From Crocinitomicaceae bacterium (GTDB taxonomy: Bacteria > Bacteroidota > Bacteroidia > Flavobacteriales_D > Crocinitomicaceae), in contig JAGNZC010000002.1 in NCBI GenBank assembly GCA_017984635.1, forward strand, positions 62,001 to 126,000: a stretch of 64,000 nucleotides of DNA, in the 5' to 3' direction. Position 1 is the stretch's first letter. Each line of letters opens with the position of its first letter. Shown here in pieces: positions 33,452 through 42,044 of the stretch. The position numbers were made by a program, and so were the translations under genes. The notes beneath the pieces are model-generated. The model was not told the origin of the DNA and did not search any database. It saw only the letters and a program-made list of their open reading frames with translations.

Positions 33452-35044
33452 ATGAAAAACAAAGAAGCAATAGAAAAAAGAAGAACGTTTGGTATTATCG
33501 CGCATCCCGATGCAGGTAAAACAACCTTAACTGAAAAATTATTGCTTTTCGGTGGAGCTATTCAAACAGCAGGGGCTGTTAAAAATAATAAAATCAAAAA
33601 AACAGCTACGTCGGATTTCATGGAAATTGAAAAACAACGTGGTATTTCCGTTGCAACTTCTGTAATGGCTTTTGAATATGGCGGAAAACAAGTAAATATT
33701 TTAGATACTCCAGGTCACAAGGATTTTGCTGAAGACACCTACAGAACACTAACTGCTGTCGATAGTGTAATATTAGTGATTGACTGTGCAAATGGTGTTG
33801 AAACACAAACAGAAAAGTTAATGGAAGTGTGTCGTATGCGAAAAACGCCTGTGATTATTTTTGTTAACAAAATGGACCGTGAGGGGAAAGATGCTTTTTC
33901 TTTATTGGATGAATTAGAAGAAAAATTAGACTTAAAAGTTCGACCTCTTACCTGGCCTATTGGAATGGGAGATCGTTTTAAAGGGGTTTACAATATTTAC
34001 CAAAAAGGATTGAATTTATTTCAAGCAAATAAAACCAAACGCGAAGAAGAAATTGTATCAATCAGTGATTTAAACGATCCTGCATTAGACGAATTAGTAA
34101 CACCTGCATTTGCGAATGAACTGCGTGAAGAATTAGACATTATTGATGGTGTTTACGATGCCTTTGACCGTGAGAAATATTTATCAGGTGAAATTGCACC
34201 TGTATTTTTTGGTTCAGCAGTGAATAATTTTGGCGTACAAGAACTATTAGACACATTTATTGCTATCTCACCTTCACCTATTGGTCGAGAAACAGATGTT
34301 CGTTTTATTGAACCAAGTGAAGATAAATTCTCTGGTTTCGTTTTCAAAATACATGCTAATTTAGATCCTAAACACCGCGATAGAATTGCTTTCTTACGCA
34401 TCGTATCAGGGAAATTTGAACGCAATAAATTTTATAATCACGTTCGACTTGCCAAAAACTTTAAGTTTCCGAATCCTACATCGTTTATGGCACAAGACAA
34501 AAGTGTGATCGATGAAGCATTCCCTGGAGATGTTATTGGTTTGTACGATACTGGTAATTTTAAAATTGGTGACACTTTAACAGAAGGTGAAAAAATGATG
34601 TATAAAGGAATTCCTTCTTTCTCTCCTGAAATTTTCATGGAATTAGAAAATTTAGATCCTTTAAAATCAAAACAATTAGACAAAGGAATTCACCAATTAA
34701 CCGACGAAGGAGTTGCCCAAATGTTTATCATGCAACCTGGTAATCGTAAAATTGTTGGAACAGTTGGAATGTTACAATTCGAAGTTATCCAGCACCGTTT
34801 AATTAATGAATACGGAGCAAATTGTCGATTTGTACCTAAAAATTACCATAAAGCATGTTGGATCACAACTGACAATGAAGAACAATTAGCCAACTTTATC
34901 CGATCAAAAGCGAATTACATGGCAAAAGATAAGGACGACAATTTTGTTTTCTTAGCTGAAACGTCGTTTTTATTAACGATGGCTGAACAAGATTATCCAG
35001 ACATTACATTCCATAAAACTTCAGAATTTAAATTAGAAGTTTAA
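33452..35044 (+). CDS. prfC: Peptide chain release factor 3
   Basis: 530 residues, the normal RF3 length. It is a translational GTPase that recycles RF1/RF2 after termination. GTPase motifs: G1 [14 protein letters not shown]2 region [13 protein letters not shown]3 [15 protein letters not shown]4 NKMDREGKD. The RF3-specific domains follow ([34 protein letters not shown]). The ATG at 33452 gives the conserved N-terminus ([16 protein letters not shown]). Its stop codon overlaps the stop of the convergent HsdR_N gene (35041-35044). Confidence 0.97.
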   Translation: MKNKEAIEKRRTFGIIAHPDAGKTTLTEKLLLFGGAIQTAGAVKNNKIKKTATSDFMEIEKQRGISVATSVMAFEYGGKQVNILDTPGHKDFAEDTYRTLTAVDSVILVIDCANGVETQTEKLMEVCRMRKTPVIIFVNKMDREGKDAFSLLDELEEKLDLKVRPLTWPIGMGDRFKGVYNIYQKGLNLFQANKTKREEEIVSISDLNDPALDELVTPAFANELREELDIIDGVYDAFDREKYLSGEIAPVFFGSAVNNFGVQELLDTFIAISPSPIGRETDVRFIEPSEDKFSGFVFKIHANLDPKHRDRIAFLRIVSGKFERNKFYNHVRLAKNFKFPNPTSFMAQDKSVIDEAFPGDVIGLYDTGNFKIGDTLTEGEKMMYKGIPSFSPEIFMELENLDPLKSKQLDKGIHQLTDEGVAQMFIMQPGNRKIVGTVGMLQFEVIQHRLINEYGANCRFVPKNYHKACWITTDNEEQLANFIRSKANYMAKDKDDNFVFLAETSFLLTMAEQDYPDITFHKTSEFKLEV

Positions 35045-35496
35045 GCTATTTCATTCCAATCGGGAAGATTTTCTAAATATTGAATGGCGTTTGTTTTTCG
35101 ATTGATGAAACAATAATAATGCTCAATTCCATTGGTAATTAGTAAATAATCTACATTTAATTTAGAATTGTATTGTGCGATTTGATACACAACTTTTTCA
35201 GTCAAATTCACATCAGGAGCCTTGCATTCTACTAAAACAATAGGTTTACCTGATTGATTGTAAACAACTAAATCACAACGCCTTAACAAACCATTTACTT
35301 GAATCGATTGTTCAGAAGCAATAACGCCCAAAGGAACATTATTTTCTTGAATTAAAAAGTGAATAACATGCTGACGCACCCACTCTTCAGGTGTCAATTG
35401 TAATTTCTTTTTCCGTATTTCACACCAAACAAAAACAACCTCATCTTTGCGAGAAAGTTTCAACGGAGCTTTTGGAAGATTTAACGGTTGAATCAT
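35041..35496 (-). CDS. HsdR N-terminal-domain protein (PD-(D/E)XK nuclease-like, standalone)
   Basis: 151 residues, only the nuclease-like domain found at the N-terminus of type I restriction R subunits. The PD-(D/E)XK core is readable: [27 protein letters not shown] (Asp), VLVECKAP (ExK), and [19 protein letters not shown]. There is no helicase, methylase or specificity gene nearby, so this is not a restriction system. Standalone proteins like this are common in Bacteroidota, with unknown function. It is the last gene of the porX-tsaE-ald operon, seven bases after ald. Confidence 0.87.
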   Translation of the reverse strand: MIQPLNLPKAPLKLSRKDEVVFVWCEIRKKKLQLTPEEWVRQHVIHFLIQENNVPLGVIASEQSIQVNGLLRRCDLVVYNQSGKPIVLVECKAPDVNLTEKVVYQIAQYNSKLNVDYLLITNGIEHYYCFINRKTNAIQYLENLPDWNEIA

Positions 35497-35503
35497 TCTT
35501 TTG

Positions 35504-36724
35504 TTAGATACCTAAAAGCAATAATTCAATGTTTTTATATTTCAGGTCAAATACTTTTCCTAAAACTTCATTGGTCAATGTACCATTGTAAATGTATACA
35601 CCACCTCTAAAACCTTCATCTGATTTTATTAAATCTTTACATCCTCCACGATCCCCCATTTCTACTAAAATCGGAGAAAAGATATTTGATAAAGCAAATG
35701 ATGCAGTTCTAGCTACACGGGAAGCAATATTTGGAACACAATAATGAATCACTCCATGCTCAACAAAAGTTGGTTCATTGTGATTCGTTACACGCGAAGT
35801 TTCAAAACAACCACCTTGATCGATACTTACATCAACAGCTACAGAACCGCTTTTCATGCTTTGTATCATCTCTTCTGTTACAACGCATGGTGTTCGTCCT
35901 AATGGCGATCGTAAGGCTCCAATCACAACATCTGCACGTTTGATAGATTTTGCCAATACTTTTGGATTCAACACAGAAGTATAAATGCGCGTACCAATAT
36001 TATTTTGCAACCTTCTTAAACGTGACAAAGAATTATCAAAAACCTTCACACTTGCCCCTAAACCTAAGGCAGCGCGGGTTGCAAATTCCCCAACTGTTCC
36101 TGCTCCAATAACAAGCACTTCTGTTGGTGTAACACCAGCAATTCCTCCTAACATAATTCCTTTTCCAGATGAAAAAGAAGACAATAACTCACCTGCTACT
36201 AAAACAGAAGTTGTGCCAGCGATTTCTCCCATAGTTCGAACAACTGGAAAAACACCCTCTTCATCGCGAATGTAATCCCACGCAATCGCAGTAATTTTCT
36301 TTTCCATCAATTTTTGCAAAATAACTTTTGGTTGAATTGATAGCTGTAAAGCAGAAATTAACGTTTGATTTCCACGCATCATTTCCACTTCTTCTTCTGA
36401 AGGCGGAGCTACTTTAAAAATGATATCGCACTCAAAGATTTCTTTTGGATTGTGACAAATCTCTGCTCCTGCTTCACTGTATTCATTATCAGTGAAATTA
36501 GACGCTTCGCCACTTTTTGATTCTATTTTAACGCGGTGACCATTTGCAACTAATACAGTAACAGCTTCTGGAACCAATGCAACTCTTCGTTCTTGAAAAG
36601 ATGTTTCTTTCGGAATCCCGATAAATAAACTTCCTTTTTTACGAGCGATTTCCAACATTTCTTCTTTCGGAAGCAGACTTCCTTGTTGGATTAATTTTTT
36701 TAATATCTGCGGATCCGTCATCAT
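35504..36724 (-). CDS. ald: Alanine dehydrogenase / PNT family protein
   Basis: 406 residues. The N-terminal substrate domain carries IGIPKETSFQERRVALVPE (substrate Arg and Lys in the family), and IAWDYIRDEEGVFPVVRTMGEIAG. The NAD-binding domain has EVLVIGAGTVGEFATRAA, then RADVVIGALRSPLGRTPCVV, AVDVSIDQGGCFETSR and HYCVPNIASRVARTAS. It is longer than classical Ald (about 370), as in the Bacteroidota-type enzymes that carry an N-terminal 30-residue helical extension. The likely reaction is NAD-dependent alanine/pyruvate interconversion; transhydrogenase-alpha-like function is less likely without a beta subunit. The start overlaps the tsaE stop codon (36721-36724). Confidence 0.88.
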   Translation of the reverse strand: MMTDPQILKKLIQQGSLLPKEEMLEIARKKGSLFIGIPKETSFQERRVALVPEAVTVLVANGHRVKIESKSGEASNFTDNEYSEAGAEICHNPKEIFECDIIFKVAPPSEEEVEMMRGNQTLISALQLSIQPKVILQKLMEKKITAIAWDYIRDEEGVFPVVRTMGEIAGTTSVLVAGELLSSFSSGKGIMLGGIAGVTPTEVLVIGAGTVGEFATRAALGLGASVKVFDNSLSRLRRLQNNIGTRIYTSVLNPKVLAKSIKRADVVIGALRSPLGRTPCVVTEEMIQSMKSGSVAVDVSIDQGGCFETSRVTNHNEPTFVEHGVIHYCVPNIASRVARTASFALSNIFSPILVEMGDRGGCKDLIKSDEGFRGGVYIYNGTLTNEVLGKVFDLKYKNIELLLLGI

Positions 36725-37137
36725 TCTTTTACAGTAATAGTTCGCGAATTATCTTCATTTCTACGAAGATACACCCAAATTGTGTTTTCTGGAAGTAAAT
36801 CAATGACTTTTTCTGGCCATTCAACAAAACAAATGCCTCCACTGTAAAACATTTCTTCAATTCCAATGTCAAAAGCTTCCAATTGATTTTTCAGACGATA
36901 CACATCAAAATGATAGATTTTACCAAACATAACACTGTCGTAAACATTGACCAAAGAATAGGTTGGGGAACCTTCCAATTCATTGATTCCCATTGCTTTT
37001 AACAAACCTGTAATGAACGTTGTTTTACCAACACCCATTTCAGCATCAAAAGCAAATACTTTCCCTTGTGGATGGTCTTCTAAAAATTGTTTAGCTACAG
37101 TTGGAATAGCTGCAACATCTTCAATGGTGTAAATCAT
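36721..37137 (-). CDS. tsaE: tRNA threonylcarbamoyladenosine biosynthesis ATPase TsaE
   Basis: 138 residues. The Walker A motif GVGKTTFITGLLKAMG is followed by SPTYSLVNVYD, the TsaE-specific switch, then YHFDVYRL (Walker B-like) and CFVEWPEKVIDLLPENT. TsaE works with TsaB and TsaD to make t6A37 in ANN-decoding tRNAs. The gene is 26 bp after porX and overlaps ald, an arrangement I recall from other Bacteroidota genomes, where it sits next to the T9SS regulator without an obvious functional reason. Confidence 0.95.
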   Translation of the reverse strand: MIYTIEDVAAIPTVAKQFLEDHPQGKVFAFDAEMGVGKTTFITGLLKAMGINELEGSPTYSLVNVYDSVMFGKIYHFDVYRLKNQLEAFDIGIEEMFYSGGICFVEWPEKVIDLLPENTIWVYLRRNEDNSRTITVKE

Positions 37138-37163
37138 TCTTTATCGTTTGAAAACAAATTTAC

Positions 37164-38708
37164 TTATTTCGCTTTTAAAACCACAAAAGGAATCAACATT
37201 TCCTCTAAAGAAATTCCGCCGTGTTGAAACGTTTGACCATAATAATTCACAAAATGATTGTAGTTATTTGGATACACAAAAAAGTCTGCTTCACGCGCAA
37301 AGACAAATTCACTCGACAATTTATTTTTTGGTAAAAAGGCTTCTTCTGGATGAGCTACTTGAAAAACTTCTTTTTTATTGTACGATAATCCGCGCCCTAC
37401 TTTGTAGCGTAAATTCGTATTTGTATTTCGTTCTCCAACAATTTTTACTGGATTGGTAACTTTTACTGTTCCGTGATCTGTTGTGATGATTAATTTCGCT
37501 CCAAAGTCTGCAATTTTCTTAACGATTTCACTCAATGCAGAATGCTCAAACCACGACAAAGTCAACGAACGGTATGCTGCTTCATCGTCTGCCAATTCGC
37601 GAATTACTTCCATTTCTGTGCGCGCATGTGACAACATATCAACAAAATTGTAAACGATGAAATTGACATCATTTTCTTTGAGCTGATTCATGTTATCCAA
37701 TAATTTTCTACCAGCATCTAAATTGGTGATTTTATTGTAAGACCATTTTACATTTTTACCCAAACGTTTTAAATTCGCTTCCAACAATTCTTTTTCATGC
37801 ATGTTTTTTCCGCCTTCATCTTCTTCATTCAACCAAAGATTGGGGAATTTCTTTTCTATTTCACTCGGCATTAAGCCTGCAAAAAAGGCATTTCTAGCAT
37901 AATGAGTAGCTGTTGGAAGAATCGAAAAGATCATTTCTTCACTTTCTTGACTGAAGTATTTTGAGAAAATTGGTTGCAATACTTTCCATTGATCGAAACG
38001 CAGATTATCTATGACCAAAACGAATAATTTTTCTTTTCCAATCGAAGGTGCTATTTTATCTTTAATCAAGGTGTGCAACATTTGTGGAGCCTCTTCCGTT
38101 CCATTCAACCAATCTAAATAGTTGTTTTCAATAAAACGTGCAAACAAGTTATTCGCTTCTTTCTTTTGCATTTCCAAGATTTCACGCATACCAGCATCTT
38201 CAATCTTTTCGAGTTCTAATTCCCAAAAAACTAATTTAGCATACAATTCGCGCCATTCATCTGCATCCATTCTTGAATTCAATTGATTACCCAATTGACG
38301 AAATTCTTGTTGGTAATTGGAGTTTGTTTTTTGAGAGACTAATTTCCCTTGATCCAAGTTCTTTTTAATACTCAATAAAATTTGATTGGGATTCACTGGT
38401 TTGATTAAATAATCTGCGATTTTACTTCCAATCGCTTCCTCCATGATGTGTTCTTCTTCACTCTTCGTGATCATCACAACTGGAACATAAGGTTTTGCTT
38501 CTTTTATGCGTGCCAAGGCCTCTAAACCAGAAATACCGGGCATATTTTCATCTAAGAAAATAATATCATACGTTGTAGATTCACTTTTCTCAACTGCCTC
38601 CGAACCATTATTTACAGCATCTACGGTATATCCTTTTGCTTCTAAAAACAAGATATGTGGCTTTAATAATTCGATTTCATCATCTGCCCAAAGTATTTTG
38701 ACTTGCAT
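37164..38708 (-). CDS. porX: PorX, response regulator with PglZ/alkaline-phosphatase-like output domain (T9SS regulator)
   Basis: 514 residues, essentially the length of Porphyromonas gingivalis PorX. The receiver domain (1-120) has the acidic pair ADDE, phospho-acceptor Asp53 in IIFLDENMPG, and the Lys of MITKSEEEH. A helical linker (about 120-200) follows, then a PglZ-type domain of the alkaline phosphatase superfamily: LFVLVIDNLRFDQW, LPTATHYARNAFF with the Thr nucleophile position, and IITTDHGTVKV supplying metal ligands. PorX controls type IX secretion genes and has phosphodiesterase activity on oligonucleotides in studied species. The partner kinase PorY and the sigma factor SigP are not in the window. 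It is first gene of porX-tsaE-ald-hsdR_N, divergent from the HD protein. Confidence 0.95.
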   Translation of the reverse strand: MQVKILWADDEIELLKPHILFLEAKGYTVDAVNNGSEAVEKSESTTYDIIFLDENMPGISGLEALARIKEAKPYVPVVMITKSEEEHIMEEAIGSKIADYLIKPVNPNQILLSIKKNLDQGKLVSQKTNSNYQQEFRQLGNQLNSRMDADEWRELYAKLVFWELELEKIEDAGMREILEMQKKEANNLFARFIENNYLDWLNGTEEAPQMLHTLIKDKIAPSIGKEKLFVLVIDNLRFDQWKVLQPIFSKYFSQESEEMIFSILPTATHYARNAFFAGLMPSEIEKKFPNLWLNEEDEGGKNMHEKELLEANLKRLGKNVKWSYNKITNLDAGRKLLDNMNQLKENDVNFIVYNFVDMLSHARTEMEVIRELADDEAAYRSLTLSWFEHSALSEIVKKIADFGAKLIITTDHGTVKVTNPVKIVGERNTNTNLRYKVGRGLSYNKKEVFQVAHPEEAFLPKNKLSSEFVFAREADFFVYPNNYNHFVNYYGQTFQHGGISLEEMLIPFVVLKAK

Positions 38709-38723
38709 GTGCGCTTTATTTTA

Positions 38724-38731
38724 TAAATTTG
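38724..38731 (+). promoter_or_regulatory. -7 element for the HD-domain gene
   Basis: TAAATTTG (TAnnTTTG), 23 bp before the TTG codon at 38755. It lies downstream of the in-frame ATG at 38707, so it argues against that ATG as the start. Confidence 0.5.
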
Positions 38732-38754
38732 AAATAGTTTTTAAAATTATTCAA

Positions 38755-39993
38755 TTGCGACCATATCTCAACCGAAATAACAAAAAGAAAATTTTTAACG
38801 ATCCAGTATACGGATTTATTTCAATTCCTGACGCATTTATTTTCGACTTGATTGAACACCCATATATGCAACGTTTGAGACGCATCATGCAACTTGGTAT
38901 GAGTCATTTGGTCTATCCAGGAGCTTTACACACTCGCTTTCATCATGTTTTAGGCGCGATGCATTTGATGACCTTGGCAATTTCTACAATTCGCAGAAAG
39001 GGACATGAAATCACCGCTGAAGAAGAAAGAGCCGTTTTAATTGCCATTTTATTACATGATATTGGTCACGGACCTTTTAGTCATGCCCTAGAATACGACA
39101 TCGTTAGCGGTGTAAGTCACGAAGCGATTTCAGGATTTTTCATCGAACGCTTAAGCAAAGAGTTTGGTAGCGACTTAGATCATGCGTTACAAATTTTTGA
39201 AAACACTTATCCAAAACCCTTTTTACACCAATTGGTTTCAAGTCAGTTAGACATGGATCGTTTAGATTATTTGAACAGAGATAGTTTTTACACGGGCGTA
39301 AGCGAAGGAATTATTGGCAGTGATCGATTGATCGAAATGTTAAACGTGAAAGATGGCAACCTTGTTTTAGAGGAAAAAGGAATTTATTCAATTGAAAAAT
39401 TCATTGTTGCACGACGTTTAATGTATTGGCAAGTTTATTTGCACAAAACAGTTGTTGCAGCAGAATTTATGTTGATTCATATTTTACGACGTGCTAAGTT
39501 TTTAGCGAAACGTGGAGATGAATTATTTGCAAGTCCTTCTTTAAACTTCTTCTTAACACATGATTTAACGCACGATGATTTCAAAAAAGATGCTTCGCTG
39601 TTGGATTTATTTGCTGATTTAGATGATTATGATATTTTGGGTGCTATCAAAGTTTGGCAAAAACATCCAGATAAAATACTTGCGATGCTGTCTCAAAAAT
39701 TAGTCAATCGTGCATTGTTTAAAATTGAAATCTCAAAAGAACCTTTCAGCGAAGAACGTATTCAAAAAGAAAAAGAACACTTAATGAATGCCTTAGATTT
39801 AACGAAAGAGGAAGTAGCTTATTTTGTTTATACAGATGTTTTAAGCAACAAAGCTTACAATCAGAACAAACAGAATATCAATATTTTACTAAAGAAAGGA
39901 TCAACCATTGATTTAAGTGATGCTTCTGATAATTTAAACATTTCTGCATTGGCTAGTCCAGTTGAGAAATACTTTTTGTGTTACCCTATTTAA
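38755..39993 (+). CDS. HD domain phosphohydrolase (dNTPase-like)
   Basis: 412 residues from the TTG at 38755. An ATG at 38707 is in frame, but it lies upstream of the likely promoter and inside the first bases of porX, and the sequence between has no conserved character. The HD core: IFNDPVYGFISIP, LIEHPYMQRLRRIMQLGM, HTRFHHVLGAMHLM (first His), ILLHDIGHGPFSH (HD), and SSQLDMDRLDYLNRDS (last Asp). This matches the SamHD1/YdhJ-like deoxynucleotide-phosphohydrolase group. The substrate in bacteria is usually a dNTP or unknown. It is divergent from porX. Confidence 0.88.
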   Translation: MRPYLNRNNKKKIFNDPVYGFISIPDAFIFDLIEHPYMQRLRRIMQLGMSHLVYPGALHTRFHHVLGAMHLMTLAISTIRRKGHEITAEEERAVLIAILLHDIGHGPFSHALEYDIVSGVSHEAISGFFIERLSKEFGSDLDHALQIFENTYPKPFLHQLVSSQLDMDRLDYLNRDSFYTGVSEGIIGSDRLIEMLNVKDGNLVLEEKGIYSIEKFIVARRLMYWQVYLHKTVVAAEFMLIHILRRAKFLAKRGDELFASPSLNFFLTHDLTHDDFKKDASLLDLFADLDDYDILGAIKVWQKHPDKILAMLSQKLVNRALFKIEISKEPFSEERIQKEKEHLMNALDLTKEEVAYFVYTDVLSNKAYNQNKQNINILLKKGSTIDLSDASDNLNISALASPVEKYFLCYPI

Positions 39994-40002
39994 GGACTAA
40001 AT

Positions 40003-40644
40003 TTATTTTTTTCGTGCAATCATTAAACCATCACGAATAGGAAATAACACTTCTTGCACACGATCATCTTCGTGTACTTTTTGGTTATAATCCATGATGA
40101 TTTTGGTTTCTCGATCTAACGAATTGTAATCTTCCAAAACCTTACCTGACCACAACACATTATCTGCGATGATGTAACCGCCCGATTTCACTTTATCAAA
40201 AACCAAATCGTAGTAATTGCAATAATTTTTTTTGTCTGCATCGATAAAAACGATGTCAAATTGCTCATCCAACGTTGGAATAATATCAATTGCATCACCA
40301 ATCAATTGTGTGATTCGATCCCCCATTCCCGCTTTCTCAATGTATGCCGCTACAAAGTCTTCTAGTTCTTCATTTACATCGATTGTGGTCAAGCGACCCT
40401 TTTCTTTCAATCCTTCCGCAAAACACAAAGCAGAATAACCAGTGTAGGTTCCAATTTCCAATACGTTTTCAGGTTGAATCATGTGCGACAACATACTCAA
40501 TACGCGACCTTGATAATGTCCGCTCAACATGCGTGGTTGTATAACAGAAACATGCGTTCTACGGTTTAAATCTGCTAAAATTTCTGGCTCATTTTCTGAA
40601 TGCGCACAAACGTATTGATCTAAATTGTCAGCTATAAATTCCAT
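40003..40644 (-). CDS. Class I SAM-dependent O-methyltransferase
   Basis: 213 residues, the length of the family 3 (catechol/caffeoyl-CoA-type) O-methyltransferases. The SAM-binding motif NVLEIGTYTGYSALCFAEGL is followed by TTIDVNEELEDF, IGDAIDIIPTL, and DIVFIDADKKNYCNYYD, the metal-binding region typical of cation-dependent members, then IIADNVLWSGKV. The natural substrate is unknown. It is convergent with the HD gene (9-bp gap) and lies 44 bp downstream of the toxin-antitoxin pair on the same strand, so read-through from that operon is possible. Confidence 0.92.
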   Translation of the reverse strand: MEFIADNLDQYVCAHSENEPEILADLNRRTHVSVIQPRMLSGHYQGRVLSMLSHMIQPENVLEIGTYTGYSALCFAEGLKEKGRLTTIDVNEELEDFVAAYIEKAGMGDRITQLIGDAIDIIPTLDEQFDIVFIDADKKNYCNYYDLVFDKVKSGGYIIADNVLWSGKVLEDYNSLDRETKIIMDYNQKVHEDDRVQEVLFPIRDGLMIARKK

Positions 40645-40688
40645 TTCGAAAGATTTTTACAAAGATGAGGAAAAAATCACAGTGTTTT

Positions 40689-40976
40689 TCAAGTTGCGGG
40701 TAATGGATTCACAGTTACTTGTCCACCTATTGCTTTAAGCACTTTTATAATGGTAGAAAACTGTGGTTTTGCCCCATCAGAAAGCGCCTTGTACAAACTA
40801 GGTCTACTCATCCCTGTTCTTTCTGCAATTTTAGTCATACCAATGGCTTTAGCAACATGCCCAATGGCTTTAACTAAATCAGTTTCATTTCCATTTTCTA
40901 AAACTTCATTGAGGTATTCAGCAATCATTTCATTGCTGTCTAAATAATCTGAAATCTCAAATTTTGACGGTTCCAT
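40689..40976 (-). CDS. Antitoxin with HTH domain (HI1420/HigA-like addiction module antidote)
   Basis: 95 residues. A typical antidote of the HI1420 group: acidic N-terminus with ISDYLDSNEMIAEYLNEVL, AIGHVAKAIGMTKIAERTG, then the DNA-binding helix-turn-helix MSRPSLYKALSDGAKPQFST, and a short C-terminal tail. It should bind the toxin encoded 23 bp upstream and repress the shared promoter at the palindromes near 41316-41345. Toxin first, antitoxin second is the order of HigBA-type modules. Confidence 0.9.
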   Translation of the reverse strand: MEPSKFEISDYLDSNEMIAEYLNEVLENGNETDLVKAIGHVAKAIGMTKIAERTGMSRPSLYKALSDGAKPQFSTIIKVLKAIGGQVTVNPLPAT

Positions 40977-40999
40977 TTGTTTACTTTTTAACTTATTAT

Positions 41000-41308
41000 T
41001 TATTCCTCATTCGTCTGAAATTGACTTGCGAGTTCTTTGGCTTTTTTTATATCTCTTTGTTGTGACGATTTATTACCACCAATTAACAATAGAATGATTT
41101 TTCCATTTAGCTCTTTATAATAGATGCGATAACCTTTTGCATAATTTATTCTAAGTTCATTCACTCCATCACCAACAGATTTACAATCTCCAAAATGTTC
41201 TTCATTTTCTAATTTTTGCAAGCGCATTAAAATCTTCGCCTTTTCACGTAAATCGTTCAATTTTCTTAACCATTTATCAAATTCTAGTGTTTTTTCAATT
41301 AAATACAT
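41000..41308 (-). CDS. RelE/ParE superfamily toxin (HI1419/HigB-like)
   Basis: 102 residues from ATG 41308. An in-frame extension of nine codons begins inside the palindromic operator and probably is not translated. Family features: EFDKWLRKLNDLREKAKILMRL, HFGDCKSVGDGVNELRINYAKG, YRIYYKEL, ILLLIGGNKSSQQRDIKKAKEL. The Arg and Lys residues in the latter two segments correspond to those that act on mRNA in RelE-like toxins. The likely activity is ribosome-dependent mRNA cleavage; this is family inference. It is followed by its antitoxin. Confidence 0.9.
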   Translation of the reverse strand: MYLIEKTLEFDKWLRKLNDLREKAKILMRLQKLENEEHFGDCKSVGDGVNELRINYAKGYRIYYKELNGKIILLLIGGNKSSQQRDIKKAKELASQFQTNEE

Positions 41309-41315
41309 ATTTAAA

Positions 41316-41345
41316 TTGTATTCAATTGGATACAAATATCCAATT
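41316..41345 (-). promoter_or_regulatory. Overlapping palindromes, candidate operator of the toxin-antitoxin operon
   Basis: Two dyads overlap just upstream of the toxin ATG. 41316-41335: TTGTAT...ATACAA around a CAATTG centre, nine of ten base pairs symmetrical. 41324-41345: arms AATTGGATA / TATCCAATT around CAAA. The second dyad's spacer region reads GATATTTG on the minus strand, one mismatch from the TAnnTTTG promoter element, so a bound repressor would cover the promoter. Confidence 0.65.
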
Positions 41346-41559
41346 ATTTTTTATAAATTCTTTACTTTTTCACGTTTTTTTTGAAAAATAGTTGAAATAA
41401 AAAATTTGAATTAAATTCTGTCAATCTTGTTTAAGTTAAAAATGATAGAACTATTTTATTGACGTATTAACTAAAAAAAAACGGTTTCATTGTATCTAAA
41501 ATACTTAATTTTTCTAATAGCTGAAACTAAATCATAAAGATTTTTCGCACCTTTGTAAT

Positions 41560-42042
41560 GTGAAGACAACAAACAAGGAAGGATATTGCGCGATAGGCGT
41601 TTTTAGAGGTAAAACGGAACACAATTTAGGAACACTTTGGCGTTCTGCTTATATTTTGGGGGCCAGTTATATTTTTACTGTTGATAATCGCTACAAAAAA
41701 CAAAGTTCTGATGTCTTACGAACTTGGTCTAGAATTCCTTTGTTTCACTACAAATCCTTTGACGATTTATTGGCAAACATTCCTTATGATTGTCGTTTGG
41801 TGGGAGTTGAATTAGACGATAATGCTACTTTTTTGCATGAATTTGAGCACCCAAAACGTGCTATTTATTTATTAGGTTCTGAAAATGATGGTTTACCGCA
41901 AGAAGTATTAGATAAATGTCATTTTTTGATCAAACTTCCAGGAAATACATCGTTGAATGTTGGTGTAACAGGTAGCATTGTGTTACATGATCGCGCCACA
42001 AAAGTTCCAACAACATTACCACCTAACCACAAAGACGTTTAA
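41560..42042 (+). CDS. SPOUT (TrmH/SpoU-like) RNA methyltransferase
   Basis: 160 residues from a GTG start at 41560. The three SPOUT motifs are intact: EHNLGTLWRSAYILGA (motif 1), IYLLGSENDGLPQ (motif 2), and SLNVGVTGSIVLHDR (motif 3), which form the knotted SAM site. Lacking an N-terminal extension, it resembles small TrmH-like enzymes that methylate ribose in RNA; the target base is unknown. The 223 bp upstream are non-coding, very AT-rich, and hold only the toxin-antitoxin operator and a near-consensus CACCTTTG six bases before the GTG. MurB starts two bases after its stop codon, so the two are co-transcribed. Confidence 0.9.
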   Translation: MKTTNKEGYCAIGVFRGKTEHNLGTLWRSAYILGASYIFTVDNRYKKQSSDVLRTWSRIPLFHYKSFDDLLANIPYDCRLVGVELDDNATFLHEFEHPKRAIYLLGSENDGLPQEVLDKCHFLIKLPGNTSLNVGVTGSIVLHDRATKVPTTLPPNHKDV

Positions 42043-42044
42043 AC

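Noticed and set aside
35041-35496. Type I restriction system
   Set aside because: Only the HsdR N-terminal domain is present; no helicase part, HsdM or HsdS is nearby.
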